A stretch of 64,000 nt of DNA from Candidatus Auribacterota bacterium (GTDB lineage Bacteria; Auribacterota; JAFGBW01): assembly GCA_016932965.1 (NCBI GenBank), contig JAFGBW010000039.1, positions 1 through 64,000 of the forward strand, read 5' to 3'. Of the stretch, positions 54,766 to 63,878 are shown one piece after another (positions within the stretch are counted from its first letter, which is position 1; each line of letters begins with the position of its first letter). The notes beneath the pieces were generated by a model, which saw only the letters and a list, made by a program, of their open reading frames with translations, did no database searches and was not told the origin of the DNA. The position numbers were made by a program, and so were the translations under genes.

Positions 54766-55668
54766 TTATCCCTCCTGGACTGCGGCAAAGCCTTCCCGGC
54801 CAGGTATCCTTGCTTGCTTGATGGGCAGTGAGGGTATGGATGAGGGGCTGTTAAGGAGTGTTCCCAGCGGAATAAATTGTCCGCCCTCAGCATGGATTTT
54901 TTCAATGAAATCTTCAAAGAGACGGAAACAGGCAATCCCTTCTGCTTCGGCATGGATGGTGAGGACATTCAAATCCTGGCGTTTCACTAAGGATATCAGA
55001 TGCTGATTGTAGTTCCCATTCGTGATTCCATTCCGGCCTATCACTTCGTCATAGGTGGGAAGTGTGGTCGGAATCTGCGGCTGTTTTCCGGATTCCCCGT
55101 TGATGAAAGGATAGAACATGTTCTGTCCACGGCAGTCGCTGTTGTAGGAAAAATCATAACTTTCTTTGACCCGGAGTATTTTATCCGTGCATTTCCACGC
55201 CGGAGCCGCAGAGCATTTGGGAAGCTGACCCGTGATTTTTTCTAGCATTTCCATTCCCATTTGAATCTGGTTTCGGATGAACGGTTCCCCTGCATGTTGC
55301 ATTTTGGCCTGCCACGCATAATGATCCCATGCATGAAGGCCGATTTCATGACCTTCTTCATAGGCCTGCCGGATGATGTGACCTAATTTGGTTCCGATGA
55401 GCGGTCCTCCCCAGAAGGTTCCTTTGAAAATGATATCCCAGCCGTACAGGCTGGTGGCCTTGGTTTTAAGCATTTTGAATAAGAATTGAGGACGAAAAAG
55501 CCGCCATAGATTCCGTCCCATGTTGTCCGGCCCTACGGAAAAGAAAAAAGTCGCCTGTATTCCTTTCTTTTTCAGAAGGTTACATAACGCAGGAACACCA
55601 TCTTTGGTTCCGCGGAACGTATCCACATCAATTTTTAAAGCAATCTGCATACGAGCCATGTCTATCAT
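54766..55668 (-). CDS. ArnD-like polysaccharide deacetylase
   Basis: This is a carbohydrate esterase 4-type deacetylase close to ArnD, which deformylates undecaprenyl-phosphate 4-deoxy-4-formamido-L-arabinose during lipid A modification. Visible elements: ALKIDVDTFRGTKDGVPAL with the catalytic Asp, GIQATFFFSVGPDNMGR, GHEIGLHAWDHYAWQ with metal-binding His, and LNVLTIHAEAEG. The 300-aa length fits. No other arn genes are in the window, so the natural substrate is uncertain. The start could also be ATG 55659 or 55650. Confidence 0.82.
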   Translation of the reverse strand: MIDMARMQIALKIDVDTFRGTKDGVPALCNLLKKKGIQATFFFSVGPDNMGRNLWRLFRPQFLFKMLKTKATSLYGWDIIFKGTFWGGPLIGTKLGHIIRQAYEEGHEIGLHAWDHYAWQAKMQHAGEPFIRNQIQMGMEMLEKITGQLPKCSAAPAWKCTDKILRVKESYDFSYNSDCRGQNMFYPFINGESGKQPQIPTTLPTYDEVIGRNGITNGNYNQHLISLVKRQDLNVLTIHAEAEGIACFRLFEDFIEKIHAEGGQFIPLGTLLNSPSSIPSLPIKQARIPGREGFAAVQEG

Positions 55669-55805
55669 AATATTGAGTTGCCCCTATTGACATATTCTAT
55701 GTATGTCAAATATGAAATATTAGAATATTTTTCTATTGAATAACAAATAAAAAGCATGCCGGTATGATGAATAAGCATCCATGGATAGGGTGAATCAGTG
55801 TCTAC

Positions 55806-56648
55806 ATGATATTTATTTCTGTCTGTTGCTCAGATCGTTTTAGTCACGGACACTCAGAATCCGTGTCAGACGTGAATGTTCTTGCTCCTGTTTCGAGCCT
55901 TGAGAAATATTCTTTTGATCTTGAGTACGGGGCCGGCTTCAGTGAAGTTGTACAAGAACTGTCTGCTGATATGGAATTAACTGCAGGCAGGAAGGAAGAA
56001 TTTAGGATTTTTTATATATCATACAGTCAATTTCAAAGGATGTGGATTCTCCGTACATGGACTATTCCTGAAGAATATTTGAGGAAATGTTTCTCTGCAG
56101 AAAGGATCGCAGACCTTTTTTACCTCTATGAGGTCTATCAATTCAATGTGATTGATCTGCTGCAGAAGAACCATACCCAAGGGATCCTGACTTCGGATGA
56201 GGGAGTGCAAACAAGATATGTTTTTAATAAAACAGGTCATTTCAGCCTCATTTTGACTCAGAATAGGGAGGACACACAAATAGAATTAGGAAAAGCTGTC
56301 CGCGGCTCTTATGGATTGAATCCGGAATATTATGAAATGACCAAAGGAAAGAATCTGGGAAATTTTTTAATCAAAGCCCATTTATTTCTCGTTTGGTTTA
56401 CAGGAGAAAATGCCGAAGATGTTCAAATAGCCGCAAACGGGATGCAGGAATTAAGAAAATATTATCGATCTATCGGAGCAGAGATCTGTGCTCCACACAG
56501 GGCATTATTCCGTCTTTTTGGCGGATTGGATGCAGCTATTCTCACTCCGGAACAGGCCCGTTTTTTAAAAAAACAGAAATGTACCCTGGAAACAATGGAG
56601 CCAGCGGAAGTTGGACAGATATTATCAAAGGGCAAGACGAGGTGCTAG
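55806..56648 (+). CDS. Protein of unknown function
   Basis: I do not recognise this 280-aa protein. It has no signal peptide, membrane helix or catalytic motif that I can name. It is rich in aromatic and charged residues (FRIFYISYSQFQRMWILRTW, FYLYEVYQFNVIDLLQKN), and the C-terminal half looks helical (GMQELRKYYRSIGAEI, LFRLFGGLDAAILTPEQARF). The start is ATG 55806 without a clear ribosome site. It lies between the deacetylase (divergent) and the flavin reductase gene. Confidence 0.6.
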   Translation: MIFISVCCSDRFSHGHSESVSDVNVLAPVSSLEKYSFDLEYGAGFSEVVQELSADMELTAGRKEEFRIFYISYSQFQRMWILRTWTIPEEYLRKCFSAERIADLFYLYEVYQFNVIDLLQKNHTQGILTSDEGVQTRYVFNKTGHFSLILTQNREDTQIELGKAVRGSYGLNPEYYEMTKGKNLGNFLIKAHLFLVWFTGENAEDVQIAANGMQELRKYYRSIGAEICAPHRALFRLFGGLDAAILTPEQARFLKKQKCTLETMEPAEVGQILSKGKTRC

Positions 56649-56946
56649 TATCCCTTTACAGGGAGAGAATCCGGCGCATTCAGCCTGAACAAAGAAGCAA
56701 AAATTATTTTCCTGATTTTTGTATTTGCCGAGAGAAATCGTTGGTCTTTTCCCGTCATTCAGATTGTTGTCGGGATATCTCTGATTGAGTGTCATGATAG
56801 GAGAGATCAGCATCAATCGCAGATTGTAATTAATTTGTTTTTGAGTTAATATAATAAATTAAATTCATGTGAATCCAATAGAGTATGAATAAGGAATCAT
56901 CTGATAATAAGATATCTCATTTTTTGATATTAGGGAGAATCGTATC
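56649..56946. other. Intergenic region before the flavin reductase gene
   Basis: This gap of 298 bp has no gene. Just after the unknown gene, TCCCTTTACAGGGA could form a short hairpin. The right end is AT-rich and presumably holds the promoter of the flavin reductase operon, but no convincing -35/-10 pair stands out. GGGAG lies about 10 nt before ATG 56947. Confidence 0.4.
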
Positions 56947-57504
56947 ATGGAAAAATGGATGGAAATACCGGTTAACACTGCATACCGTTTGATCAATCAT
57001 GGGCCTTTATTATGGGTGTCCACTTGTTCTTCAGAAGGCCGATACGATATCGCTCCCATAGCGTGGAGTTGTCCTTGTGAAATGAAGCCCACAAGAGTTC
57101 TGCTGGTCATGGATATGGAACATCAGACCTATCATAATATCATGGAAACAAAAGCCTTTATCACCTGTGTCCCTCACTCATCCCAGGCGGATCTGGTCAG
57201 AAAAACCGGCGCTGTCTCAGGGAAAAAATGCGACAAATTCGTTGTTTATTCAATGGAATGTTTTGAGGGGGAAAAAATAAAGGCCAAGATCCCTTTAGGC
57301 TGCATCGGATATTTGGAATGTCAGTTTTTGGAAACGATCGAACGGGTGGGGACGGGGTTGGTCATCGGGGAATGCGTCCGTGCCTGTGTGCTGAGGGATG
57401 CGTTCAATGAACGATTCTTAACAGAGAAGAAACAGGGAAAAACATTGCATCATCTCGGCAAAAGTATTTTTGCCATGCCTTCTGACACTATTTTGGATCA
57501 GTAA
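56947..57504 (+). CDS. Flavin reductase-like (FMN-binding split barrel) protein
   Basis: The 185-aa chain fits the flavin reductase/FMN-binding split-barrel family: an N-terminal strand pattern (NHGPLLWVSTCSSEGRYDIA), the cofactor segment PIAWSCPCEMKPTRVLLVMD, and VSGKKCDKF. Members reduce flavins or other electron acceptors, using NAD(P)H or reduced flavin. The precise substrate is unknown. Its last base is the first base of the next gene's ATG, so the two are translationally coupled. Confidence 0.82.
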   Translation: MEKWMEIPVNTAYRLINHGPLLWVSTCSSEGRYDIAPIAWSCPCEMKPTRVLLVMDMEHQTYHNIMETKAFITCVPHSSQADLVRKTGAVSGKKCDKFVVYSMECFEGEKIKAKIPLGCIGYLECQFLETIERVGTGLVIGECVRACVLRDAFNERFLTEKKQGKTLHHLGKSIFAMPSDTILDQ

Positions 57505-59429
57505 TGGAAAAAAGAAAAACGGTTTTTTTTATCCAGGTGAGTCGGGCTGTTCCCAATCAAAGAGGGATGCCATGCCTCATGATGGAATGGGTCGGCGGAG
57601 AGCCTGTTCTGGTTAAAATGTTAAAAAGACTCGTTTCATCTGAAAAAACGGACGAGTGTTGTGTGGTTTGTTCTGATGCGTCGTGTGATGATATCATTGA
57701 ACAAAAGTTGAAGGAGTCCTTTCCTGCCCATGAGTGTGTTTCCTGCATCCGTATAAAAGCCGGAACGGACGGAGCATTTACCGATGATCATTTGCGAAGG
57801 AACCCTTTTTATCCAGTCACTTTTTTGCCTCTCACAGGGCTTTATCATCTGGGCTGCTTTTTTCAGGTGTATGAAATGCGCCCTTTTGAAACAGCGATAA
57901 TATGCTGGGCGGACATGATTCCTCTTATGAGCGGAGAAACAGTGGATGAGTTGCTGGATCAGGCAAAAAACCGTCTTTGTTTTTATTCCTGGGGTGTTCA
58001 TCTGCCTCCACTGGCTGTCATGCCCTATCAGGAAGTGAGAGAAAAATCCGAGGAGCTCCGTTCTGAAATCACTCAAAGCAGGCTGTTTCATCAAAAAAAA
58101 GACAGTGAGCGTTTTTTTTCGACTCTCTGGTCCGTCCTCGGTCTGATTCCCAAGGCGAGTTATATTTCTTCTTTTCAGCATTTATGGAGGGATTCTCCTG
58201 TTCTGAATCCGTTTTATTGTCTTCATACTCAGGAAGAATGGCAGGAATTCAAACTGCTTTTCCCCTTATTGGAAGATGCGGCATCCCGTTTTTCCTCTTT
58301 GAAATCTTTTCTGGATAGTTTTTCCTCAGAATCTTGGGAAAAATCATGCTTGTTATTTGATGATGCTGTCAGAAAAAGTGAGGATGAAATGGGGATCAGG
58401 GCAACTCATTGGATTCAGGATATTGCCGAGGAGACGGGGGAGGAACATTATTTCATGTCAGTTACCGATTTTAAAAGATGTCTCGATTCCTTCTGCAGAG
58501 CTCCCGATCTTTTGACGTTGGGGAATTTTTATGAGCCTGTACGTCACCCTGATTTGCCGTTTTTTCTGGAAGAAGCAGGCAGGAAACATGTTCTTTCCGG
58601 CATCAAGACAAGCCATTTTTCTCTGTCAGAAAATGTGATGCTGGATCTCATTTCAAAAGGACTGGGTTTCATTATCCTGGATCTGGATTTTTCTGCCAAA
58701 GAGGAGGACATGCATTCCTGCATTGAAAAACTACTCCGGTTGAAGTCTTCTAAACCTGAATTTTTGATTTATCTTCAAATCACTTTTTCTTTTGACCGGG
58801 AAGCATGGATCCGGAGTCTCTATGAGCTGTATGAATTCCGCGTGGATTCCATTGCGGTGCTTCCTTCAAAAAGCAGGAACCATTCCCCGGATTTAAATCC
58901 TTTGGATAAAAAGAAGGGATGCGGTTGGTCCCTGAATACGGTTGTTTCCGGTGCCCGCGGGCAGATGTTTTTATGCGAAGAAAATTCCGGTGACAGTTGG
59001 GAGTTCACAAAAGAAAATCTCTCAGTCCTGTCAAAGTTGAGAGGATACCATAACGCCTGTATTTCCTGTTATAGAAAATTTCGGCATAATGGGAGTGGAG
59101 AGAGGGGATCAGAGCATGTTATGACCCGTCCCCATCCCGACAAGGGGTTGCTTCTTTTAGCGTTAAAAAAGGACATGGAAAAACGGGCGGAAAAGGCGCT
59201 TGAAAATAACCATATTGACTCAGTTAGAATGTTTATCAGCTCCATGCTGGAGAAGCAGATCATTTGTTCTTCTTCTTTGTTGATCAAGTCTGCTGAATTG
59301 TTTTATCATGCCGGTCTGCCTGAAGAGGCTTTTTATTATTTGGAGTTAGTTTTAAAACAAGATCCTTCCAGCGTAAAGGTTCATGCTTTGCTGGATCAAT
59401 GGGAAAAAGAACAGACATTTTCGGGATGA
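57504..59429 (+). CDS. Nucleotidyltransferase-like + degenerate radical SAM/SPASM-like protein
   Basis: The N-terminal ~220 residues resemble a cytidylyltransferase-type domain (KTVFFIQVSRAVPNQRGMP; CCVVCSDASC). From about 290 to 520 the pattern follows radical SAM/SPASM proteins (DFKRCLDSFCRAPDLLTLGN, FYEPVRHPDLPFFL), but no CxxxCxxC cluster motif exists in the chain. A SPASM remnant, ACISCYRKF, follows. The C terminus looks TPR-like (LLIKSAELFYHAGLPEEAFY). This layout recalls the spiro-SPASM proteins of spirochaetes. The absent cysteines suggest a catalytically inactive or repurposed enzyme. dxr starts 2 bp after its stop. Confidence 0.6.
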   Translation: MEKRKTVFFIQVSRAVPNQRGMPCLMMEWVGGEPVLVKMLKRLVSSEKTDECCVVCSDASCDDIIEQKLKESFPAHECVSCIRIKAGTDGAFTDDHLRRNPFYPVTFLPLTGLYHLGCFFQVYEMRPFETAIICWADMIPLMSGETVDELLDQAKNRLCFYSWGVHLPPLAVMPYQEVREKSEELRSEITQSRLFHQKKDSERFFSTLWSVLGLIPKASYISSFQHLWRDSPVLNPFYCLHTQEEWQEFKLLFPLLEDAASRFSSLKSFLDSFSSESWEKSCLLFDDAVRKSEDEMGIRATHWIQDIAEETGEEHYFMSVTDFKRCLDSFCRAPDLLTLGNFYEPVRHPDLPFFLEEAGRKHVLSGIKTSHFSLSENVMLDLISKGLGFIILDLDFSAKEEDMHSCIEKLLRLKSSKPEFLIYLQITFSFDREAWIRSLYELYEFRVDSIAVLPSKSRNHSPDLNPLDKKKGCGWSLNTVVSGARGQMFLCEENSGDSWEFTKENLSVLSKLRGYHNACISCYRKFRHNGSGERGSEHVMTRPHPDKGLLLLALKKDMEKRAEKALENNHIDSVRMFISSMLEKQIICSSSLLIKSAELFYHAGLPEEAFYYLELVLKQDPSSVKVHALLDQWEKEQTFSG

Positions 59430-59431
59430 TC

Positions 59432-60595
59432 ATGAAAAAACGGATTGCAGTTTTAGGCAGCACGGGTTCCATCGGCAGGAGTACATTAGATGTAGTCCGG
59501 CATCAAAAGGATCTGTTTGAAGTGTTTGCTTTGACTGCGCACACCAATAGCGATATGTTGCTCAACCAGATAAACGAATTTCATCCCAAAGTGGCGGTTC
59601 TGACTTCCGATATGGCTGCTGAAGAAGTCAGAAAAAAAGCACCTCCTAACGTCAAAGTTTTATACGGGGAAGCGTGTCTGGAGGAGGTGGCTTCAGCGAA
59701 ATCCGTTGATTTCGTGATGGCAGCGATGGTGGGATCTTCAGGTCTTCTCCCTTTTCTTGCCGCTTTAGAAAGTAAAAAACAGATCGGACTGGCTAACAAA
59801 GAAGTACTGGTTATGGCCGGAGAATATCTGCATTCGAAATACCCCGGATTTTTAAAGCAGATCATGCCGGTAGATTCGGAACATTGTGCTATTTTTCAAT
59901 GCCTTTTAAGCGGCAGGAAGGACGAGGTGGAAAGTTTGATTCTGACTGCTTCAGGCGGTCCGTTCAGAAAGCGGAAGAATCTGAAATCTCTTACCGTGAA
60001 AGAGGCGTTGAAACACCCCAACTGGCAAATGGGGCGCAAGATCACGATTGATTCTTCCACTCTCATGAACAAGGGATTTGAAGTCATGGAAGCGAGATGG
60101 CTTTTTTCAGTTGCACTGAATCAGATAAAGGTCCTCATCCATCCCCAGAGCATCATTCATTCCATGGTTTGTTTCCAGGATGGTTCGGTTGTGGCTCAGA
60201 TGGGGGTAACGGATATGAGGCTGCCTATTCAGTATGCCTTGAGTTATCCCAGGCGTTTGGCCAATTCATTTCCAAGACTGGAGTTGTCCAAAATAAAGAG
60301 CCTGACGTTCGAGAATCTGGATAGGAACAGATTTCCCTGTTTGCAATTCGCTTTCACGGCGCTGGAGAAAGGCGGCACATATCCCGCAGCGCTTAACGCT
60401 GCAAATGAAATAGCAGTAAGCAATTTTCTTGAAGGAAATATTTCTTATTGGGATATTGTGGAATGCAACCGTTATATTTTGGGACATCATCAGATGGAAG
60501 GTCCATTTGGTTTGGATTCGATCATGCGGGCTGACAAAAAAGCAAGACACAAAGCCCAAGAGTGGATTGCAAAGAGGTTCACCAGAAAGAAATGA
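59432..60595 (+). CDS. dxr: 1-deoxy-D-xylulose 5-phosphate reductoisomerase
   Basis: Dxr makes 2-C-methyl-D-erythritol 4-phosphate, the committed step of the non-mevalonate isoprenoid pathway. The protein begins MKKRIAVLGSTGSIGRSTLD with the NADPH motif. It also has LANKEVLVMAGE, the metal-binding MPVDSEHCAIFQCL, and LTASGGPFRKRKNL. The start ATG 59432 lies 2 bp after the upstream stop; an in-frame upstream ATG at 59399 adds residues that overlap the previous gene and are not family-like. The mature length is 387 aa, as expected. Confidence 0.96.
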   Translation: MKKRIAVLGSTGSIGRSTLDVVRHQKDLFEVFALTAHTNSDMLLNQINEFHPKVAVLTSDMAAEEVRKKAPPNVKVLYGEACLEEVASAKSVDFVMAAMVGSSGLLPFLAALESKKQIGLANKEVLVMAGEYLHSKYPGFLKQIMPVDSEHCAIFQCLLSGRKDEVESLILTASGGPFRKRKNLKSLTVKEALKHPNWQMGRKITIDSSTLMNKGFEVMEARWLFSVALNQIKVLIHPQSIIHSMVCFQDGSVVAQMGVTDMRLPIQYALSYPRRLANSFPRLELSKIKSLTFENLDRNRFPCLQFAFTALEKGGTYPAALNAANEIAVSNFLEGNISYWDIVECNRYILGHHQMEGPFGLDSIMRADKKARHKAQEWIAKRFTRKK

Positions 60596-60650
60596 TAGCT
60601 TCGATTGGCAAAGGATAAGGATCGTTTGATGTAATTGAACAAGTTAGAAT

Positions 60651-60720
60651 CATGAATTGAGGATGATAATTATAACTCATTAGAGAAAGGATTTTTTTTA
60701 ATTCTCAATTCTAAATTATA
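60651..60720. repeat. AT-rich heptad repeats between dxr and rseP
   Basis: The left part (ATGAATTGAGGATGATAATT, from 60652) and the right part (TTAATTCTCAATTCTAAATT, 60698-60717) form an imperfect inverted pair of the AATTGAG/CTCAATT family. Confidence 0.55.
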
Positions 60721-60732
60721 TTATGGATAGTT

Positions 60733-62136
60733 ATGACAGTAGACTCATTTATTTTGTTTATCAATAAAATCCTTTTTTATCTTACCCACGCTGGTATTTT
60801 TCTGGCAACCTTAAGCATTTTAGTCCTTTTTCACGAATGGGGGCATTTTATTGTGGCCAGGTTTTTCGGAGTGAGGGTCCTTGAATTTGCCTTTGGCATG
60901 GGAAAATTGCTGTTTTCAAAAAAATACGGTGATACGTCTTATCAGTTCAGGATGGTTCCCATGGGGGGATACGTGAAACTAGCAGGGACAGAAGAAGATC
61001 TGGACAAGCCTGACTACCGTCCTCAAAAGGATGAATTTTACGGAATTTCTCCGTCCCGAAGGATTGCTGTCGTGTTTGCAGGCCCAGCCATGAATTTAAT
61101 TCTGGCCATGGTGGCGTTCTGGATCGGGATTTTTTTTACAGGACAGGTTCTGACGAAACCCGTTATTGGATACCTGCCACCCAATTCCTCAGCATCCAAG
61201 GCGGGAATCCTCAGCGGAGATTTAATATTGAACGTGAATGGAATCCCTATCGAGAGTTTGGAGCAAGCGGCTGAAATCATCGCGAAAAGTCCTGATCAAA
61301 AAGTGCGGCTGGAAGTGAGTGGTGCAAGCGGAAATAAAAATTTTGAATTGATTCCGCAAGCCAAGGAAGAACAAGACCTATTAGGGGATCTCATCCGTTT
61401 CGGTGATATAGGACTTCATGGTTATCACCCTGCAGTGATAGGGGCGGTATCACAGGATTCTCCTGCTGAAAAAGCAGGACTCCTGCCGCAAGACAGGATC
61501 GTTGAAGTTAACGGCGAGACTATTTCTTTCTGGGAGGAGCTGGTTGATCAGATATATAACAATCCAGGTAAAAGGCTTTCTATTTCGTGGGAAAGGGATG
61601 GTAAAAGGCATTCAGGGTTTGTGGTCCCGGAAGAGAAGGAGGTGAATCAATCGCCCGAGAAGAAAAAGAAGATAGGGCTGATCGGTATTTCCTTCCAAAA
61701 AGACGAGACGATGGTGTTTCATAAAAAAGTCTCTCCTATTTCAGCCCTCGCACTCACATTAAGTCAATTACTGGATTACACTGTATTGACTTATCGCGCG
61801 TTGAGAAAAATGATTTTGGGTGCGGTCTCTAGGGACAGCGTCATGGGGCCGGTTCGTCTGGCAGGGATTGTCAGCAAAGTTGCAAGTACAGGTTTTTTCC
61901 CATGGCTCATGCTTTTGGGATTCATCAGCCTTCAACTGGCCATTTTCAATTTTCTTCCTTTTCCGGCTCTGGATGGCGGACAGGCTTTTTTCTTTATGCT
62001 TGAATTTATTTCCAGAAAACAGTTGGATGTCCGCTTTATCAAAATGGTTGAAAGGATCAATCAGGTTGGATTTACTTTATTGATCGGACTGTTTGTTCTT
62101 ATTATGATCAATGACGTCTCTTTATTAGGAAAATAA
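60733..62136 (+). CDS. rseP: Site-2 intramembrane zinc protease
   Basis: RseP cuts membrane-bound anti-sigma factors and leftover signal peptides within the membrane. The active site FHEWGHF (H34, E35, H38) sits in the first helices, and the second motif is NFLPFPALDGGQ near the C terminus. Two PDZ domains lie between (NSSASKAGILSGDLILNVNG and SPAEKAGLLPQDRIVEVNGE). The 467-aa length is normal. It is followed by proS after 5 bp. The order dxr-rseP-proS is common in bacteria. Confidence 0.95.
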   Translation: MTVDSFILFINKILFYLTHAGIFLATLSILVLFHEWGHFIVARFFGVRVLEFAFGMGKLLFSKKYGDTSYQFRMVPMGGYVKLAGTEEDLDKPDYRPQKDEFYGISPSRRIAVVFAGPAMNLILAMVAFWIGIFFTGQVLTKPVIGYLPPNSSASKAGILSGDLILNVNGIPIESLEQAAEIIAKSPDQKVRLEVSGASGNKNFELIPQAKEEQDLLGDLIRFGDIGLHGYHPAVIGAVSQDSPAEKAGLLPQDRIVEVNGETISFWEELVDQIYNNPGKRLSISWERDGKRHSGFVVPEEKEVNQSPEKKKKIGLIGISFQKDETMVFHKKVSPISALALTLSQLLDYTVLTYRALRKMILGAVSRDSVMGPVRLAGIVSKVASTGFFPWLMLLGFISLQLAIFNFLPFPALDGGQAFFFMLEFISRKQLDVRFIKMVERINQVGFTLLIGLFVLIMINDVSLLGK

Positions 62137-62141
62137 AATCC

Positions 62142-63878
62142 ATGAGATGGAGTCAGACATTCATCCCAACTTTGAAGGAAGCCCCTAAAGATGCCGAAGC
62201 GGTTTCCCATCAGCTCATGCTCAGAGGCGGATTCATTCAACCTCTTTCTTCAGGATTATACATTTATCTCCCATTGGGGAACAAAGTATTAGATAAAGTA
62301 TCACGGGTGATTAGAGAGGTTCTGGGAGAATACGGAGCGATCGAGCTTTCCATGCCGGCTTTGCAGCCCAAATCCATTTGGGAAAGAAGCGGCCGGTGGG
62401 AGACCATGCAGGATATCATGATGAAAATCAGGGACAGGGAGGAAAAGGAATTTATTTTAGGCCCTACTCATGAGGAAATCATCACCGATCTGGTTGCCAG
62501 ACGGGTTTTTTCTTACCGTCAATTGCCCTTGAATTTTTATCAGATACAAACCAAATTCAGAGATGAACTCCGGCCTCGTTTCGGGCTGGTCAGGGCCAAG
62601 GAATTCATCATGAAGGACGGGTACAGTTTTGATTTGTCCCCAGCAGGTGCTGAAATTTCATATCAGAAGATGTATGAGGCTTATTTCAAGATATTTCATC
62701 GCTGCGGAATGCCTGTGGAGGCGGTTCAGGCAGACACAGGCGCCATGGGGGATGGCGGCAAATCTCATGAATTTATTGTGCTGACACCAATCGGAGAAGA
62801 TATGGTGGTCAAATGTTTTTCCTGCGGATATTCAGCTAATCTAGAATTGGCGGAAAGAAAACCGAAGGGGGTTCCTGAAAAGCAGGAAGGAGACAAATCT
62901 CATGAACTGGTTCATACTCCAAATGCCAGAACGATAGAGGAGGTTTCCGCTTTTTTTAATGCCCAGGTCTGGAAATTCATTAAAACGCTGATTTACATAG
63001 CGGATGAAAATGAAAAGCTGGCTGTACTGATCCGGGGGGATTACGAAGTCAATGAAATCAAGTTGAAACGGTATTTGAAATGTCAGCAGTTGAGGATGGC
63101 AACGCCTGGAGAAATCGAGAAAGCAACCGGGGCTTCAGTCGGATTTGCCGGGCCTGTTCAATTGAATCGAGCCTGCCGTTTGATAGCGGATCTCTCTCTT
63201 TCAACTCTCAGCCAGGCCATTACCGGAGCCAATAAGACGGACCATCATTATCAGCATGTGAATCCCGGGAGGGATTTCGAGATGAATGAGATGGCGGATA
63301 TCGGTACGGCCATGGAAGGGGATGCTTGCGTTCGTTGCGGGTCTGCTTTGAATTTAAAGAGAGGAATCGAGGTGGGGCATGTATTTTTTCTGGGTGAAAA
63401 ATATACCAGAAAGCTGGACGCCAAAGTGGTCATGCAGGACGGAAACGAAAGCCATCTGGTAATGGGTTGTTACGGAATCGGGGTTTCCAGAATGCTTTCA
63501 GCCATCGTCGAATCCAATCACGATGGACAGGGCATCATCTGGCCAGTAAGTGTGTCTCCGTTTGAAGTGATCATCACGCCTGTTGATTTTTCAGATGAAC
63601 GGACACGAGTGGAATCGTTGAGGATTTATGAAGCATTGAAGATTCAGAATGTGGACATCCTCCTTGATGACAGGGATGAACGGCCCGGCTTCAAGTTTAA
63701 GGACGCTGACTTGATAGGAATTCCGATAAAAGTAATCATCGGTAAAAAAGGATTGGATAAAAACATCGTGGAAATCCTGTTGAGAAAGGACGGGACAAAA
63801 ACGGAAGTTCCCCTGGATAAAGCCGTGCAAACCATTCTGGAAACAAAACGGCTTTGCTTGGAGAAGCTTAATGGCTGA
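62142..63878 (+). CDS. proS: Prolyl-tRNA synthetase
   Basis: ProS charges tRNA-Pro. It is a class II synthetase of the long bacterial form (578 aa) with an inserted editing domain. Motifs: LGPTHEEIITDLVARRVFSY, FRDELRPRFGLVRAKEFIMK with motif 2 Arg, the editing insert between about 220 and 400 that includes the VSAFF...LIRGDYEVNEIKLK region, and the C-terminal anticodon-binding domain DERPGFKFKDADLIGIPIKV. The last 8 bp overlap the next gene. Confidence 0.97.
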   Translation: MRWSQTFIPTLKEAPKDAEAVSHQLMLRGGFIQPLSSGLYIYLPLGNKVLDKVSRVIREVLGEYGAIELSMPALQPKSIWERSGRWETMQDIMMKIRDREEKEFILGPTHEEIITDLVARRVFSYRQLPLNFYQIQTKFRDELRPRFGLVRAKEFIMKDGYSFDLSPAGAEISYQKMYEAYFKIFHRCGMPVEAVQADTGAMGDGGKSHEFIVLTPIGEDMVVKCFSCGYSANLELAERKPKGVPEKQEGDKSHELVHTPNARTIEEVSAFFNAQVWKFIKTLIYIADENEKLAVLIRGDYEVNEIKLKRYLKCQQLRMATPGEIEKATGASVGFAGPVQLNRACRLIADLSLSTLSQAITGANKTDHHYQHVNPGRDFEMNEMADIGTAMEGDACVRCGSALNLKRGIEVGHVFFLGEKYTRKLDAKVVMQDGNESHLVMGCYGIGVSRMLSAIVESNHDGQGIIWPVSVSPFEVIITPVDFSDERTRVESLRIYEALKIQNVDILLDDRDERPGFKFKDADLIGIPIKVIIGKKGLDKNIVEILLRKDGTKTEVPLDKAVQTILETKRLCLEKLNG

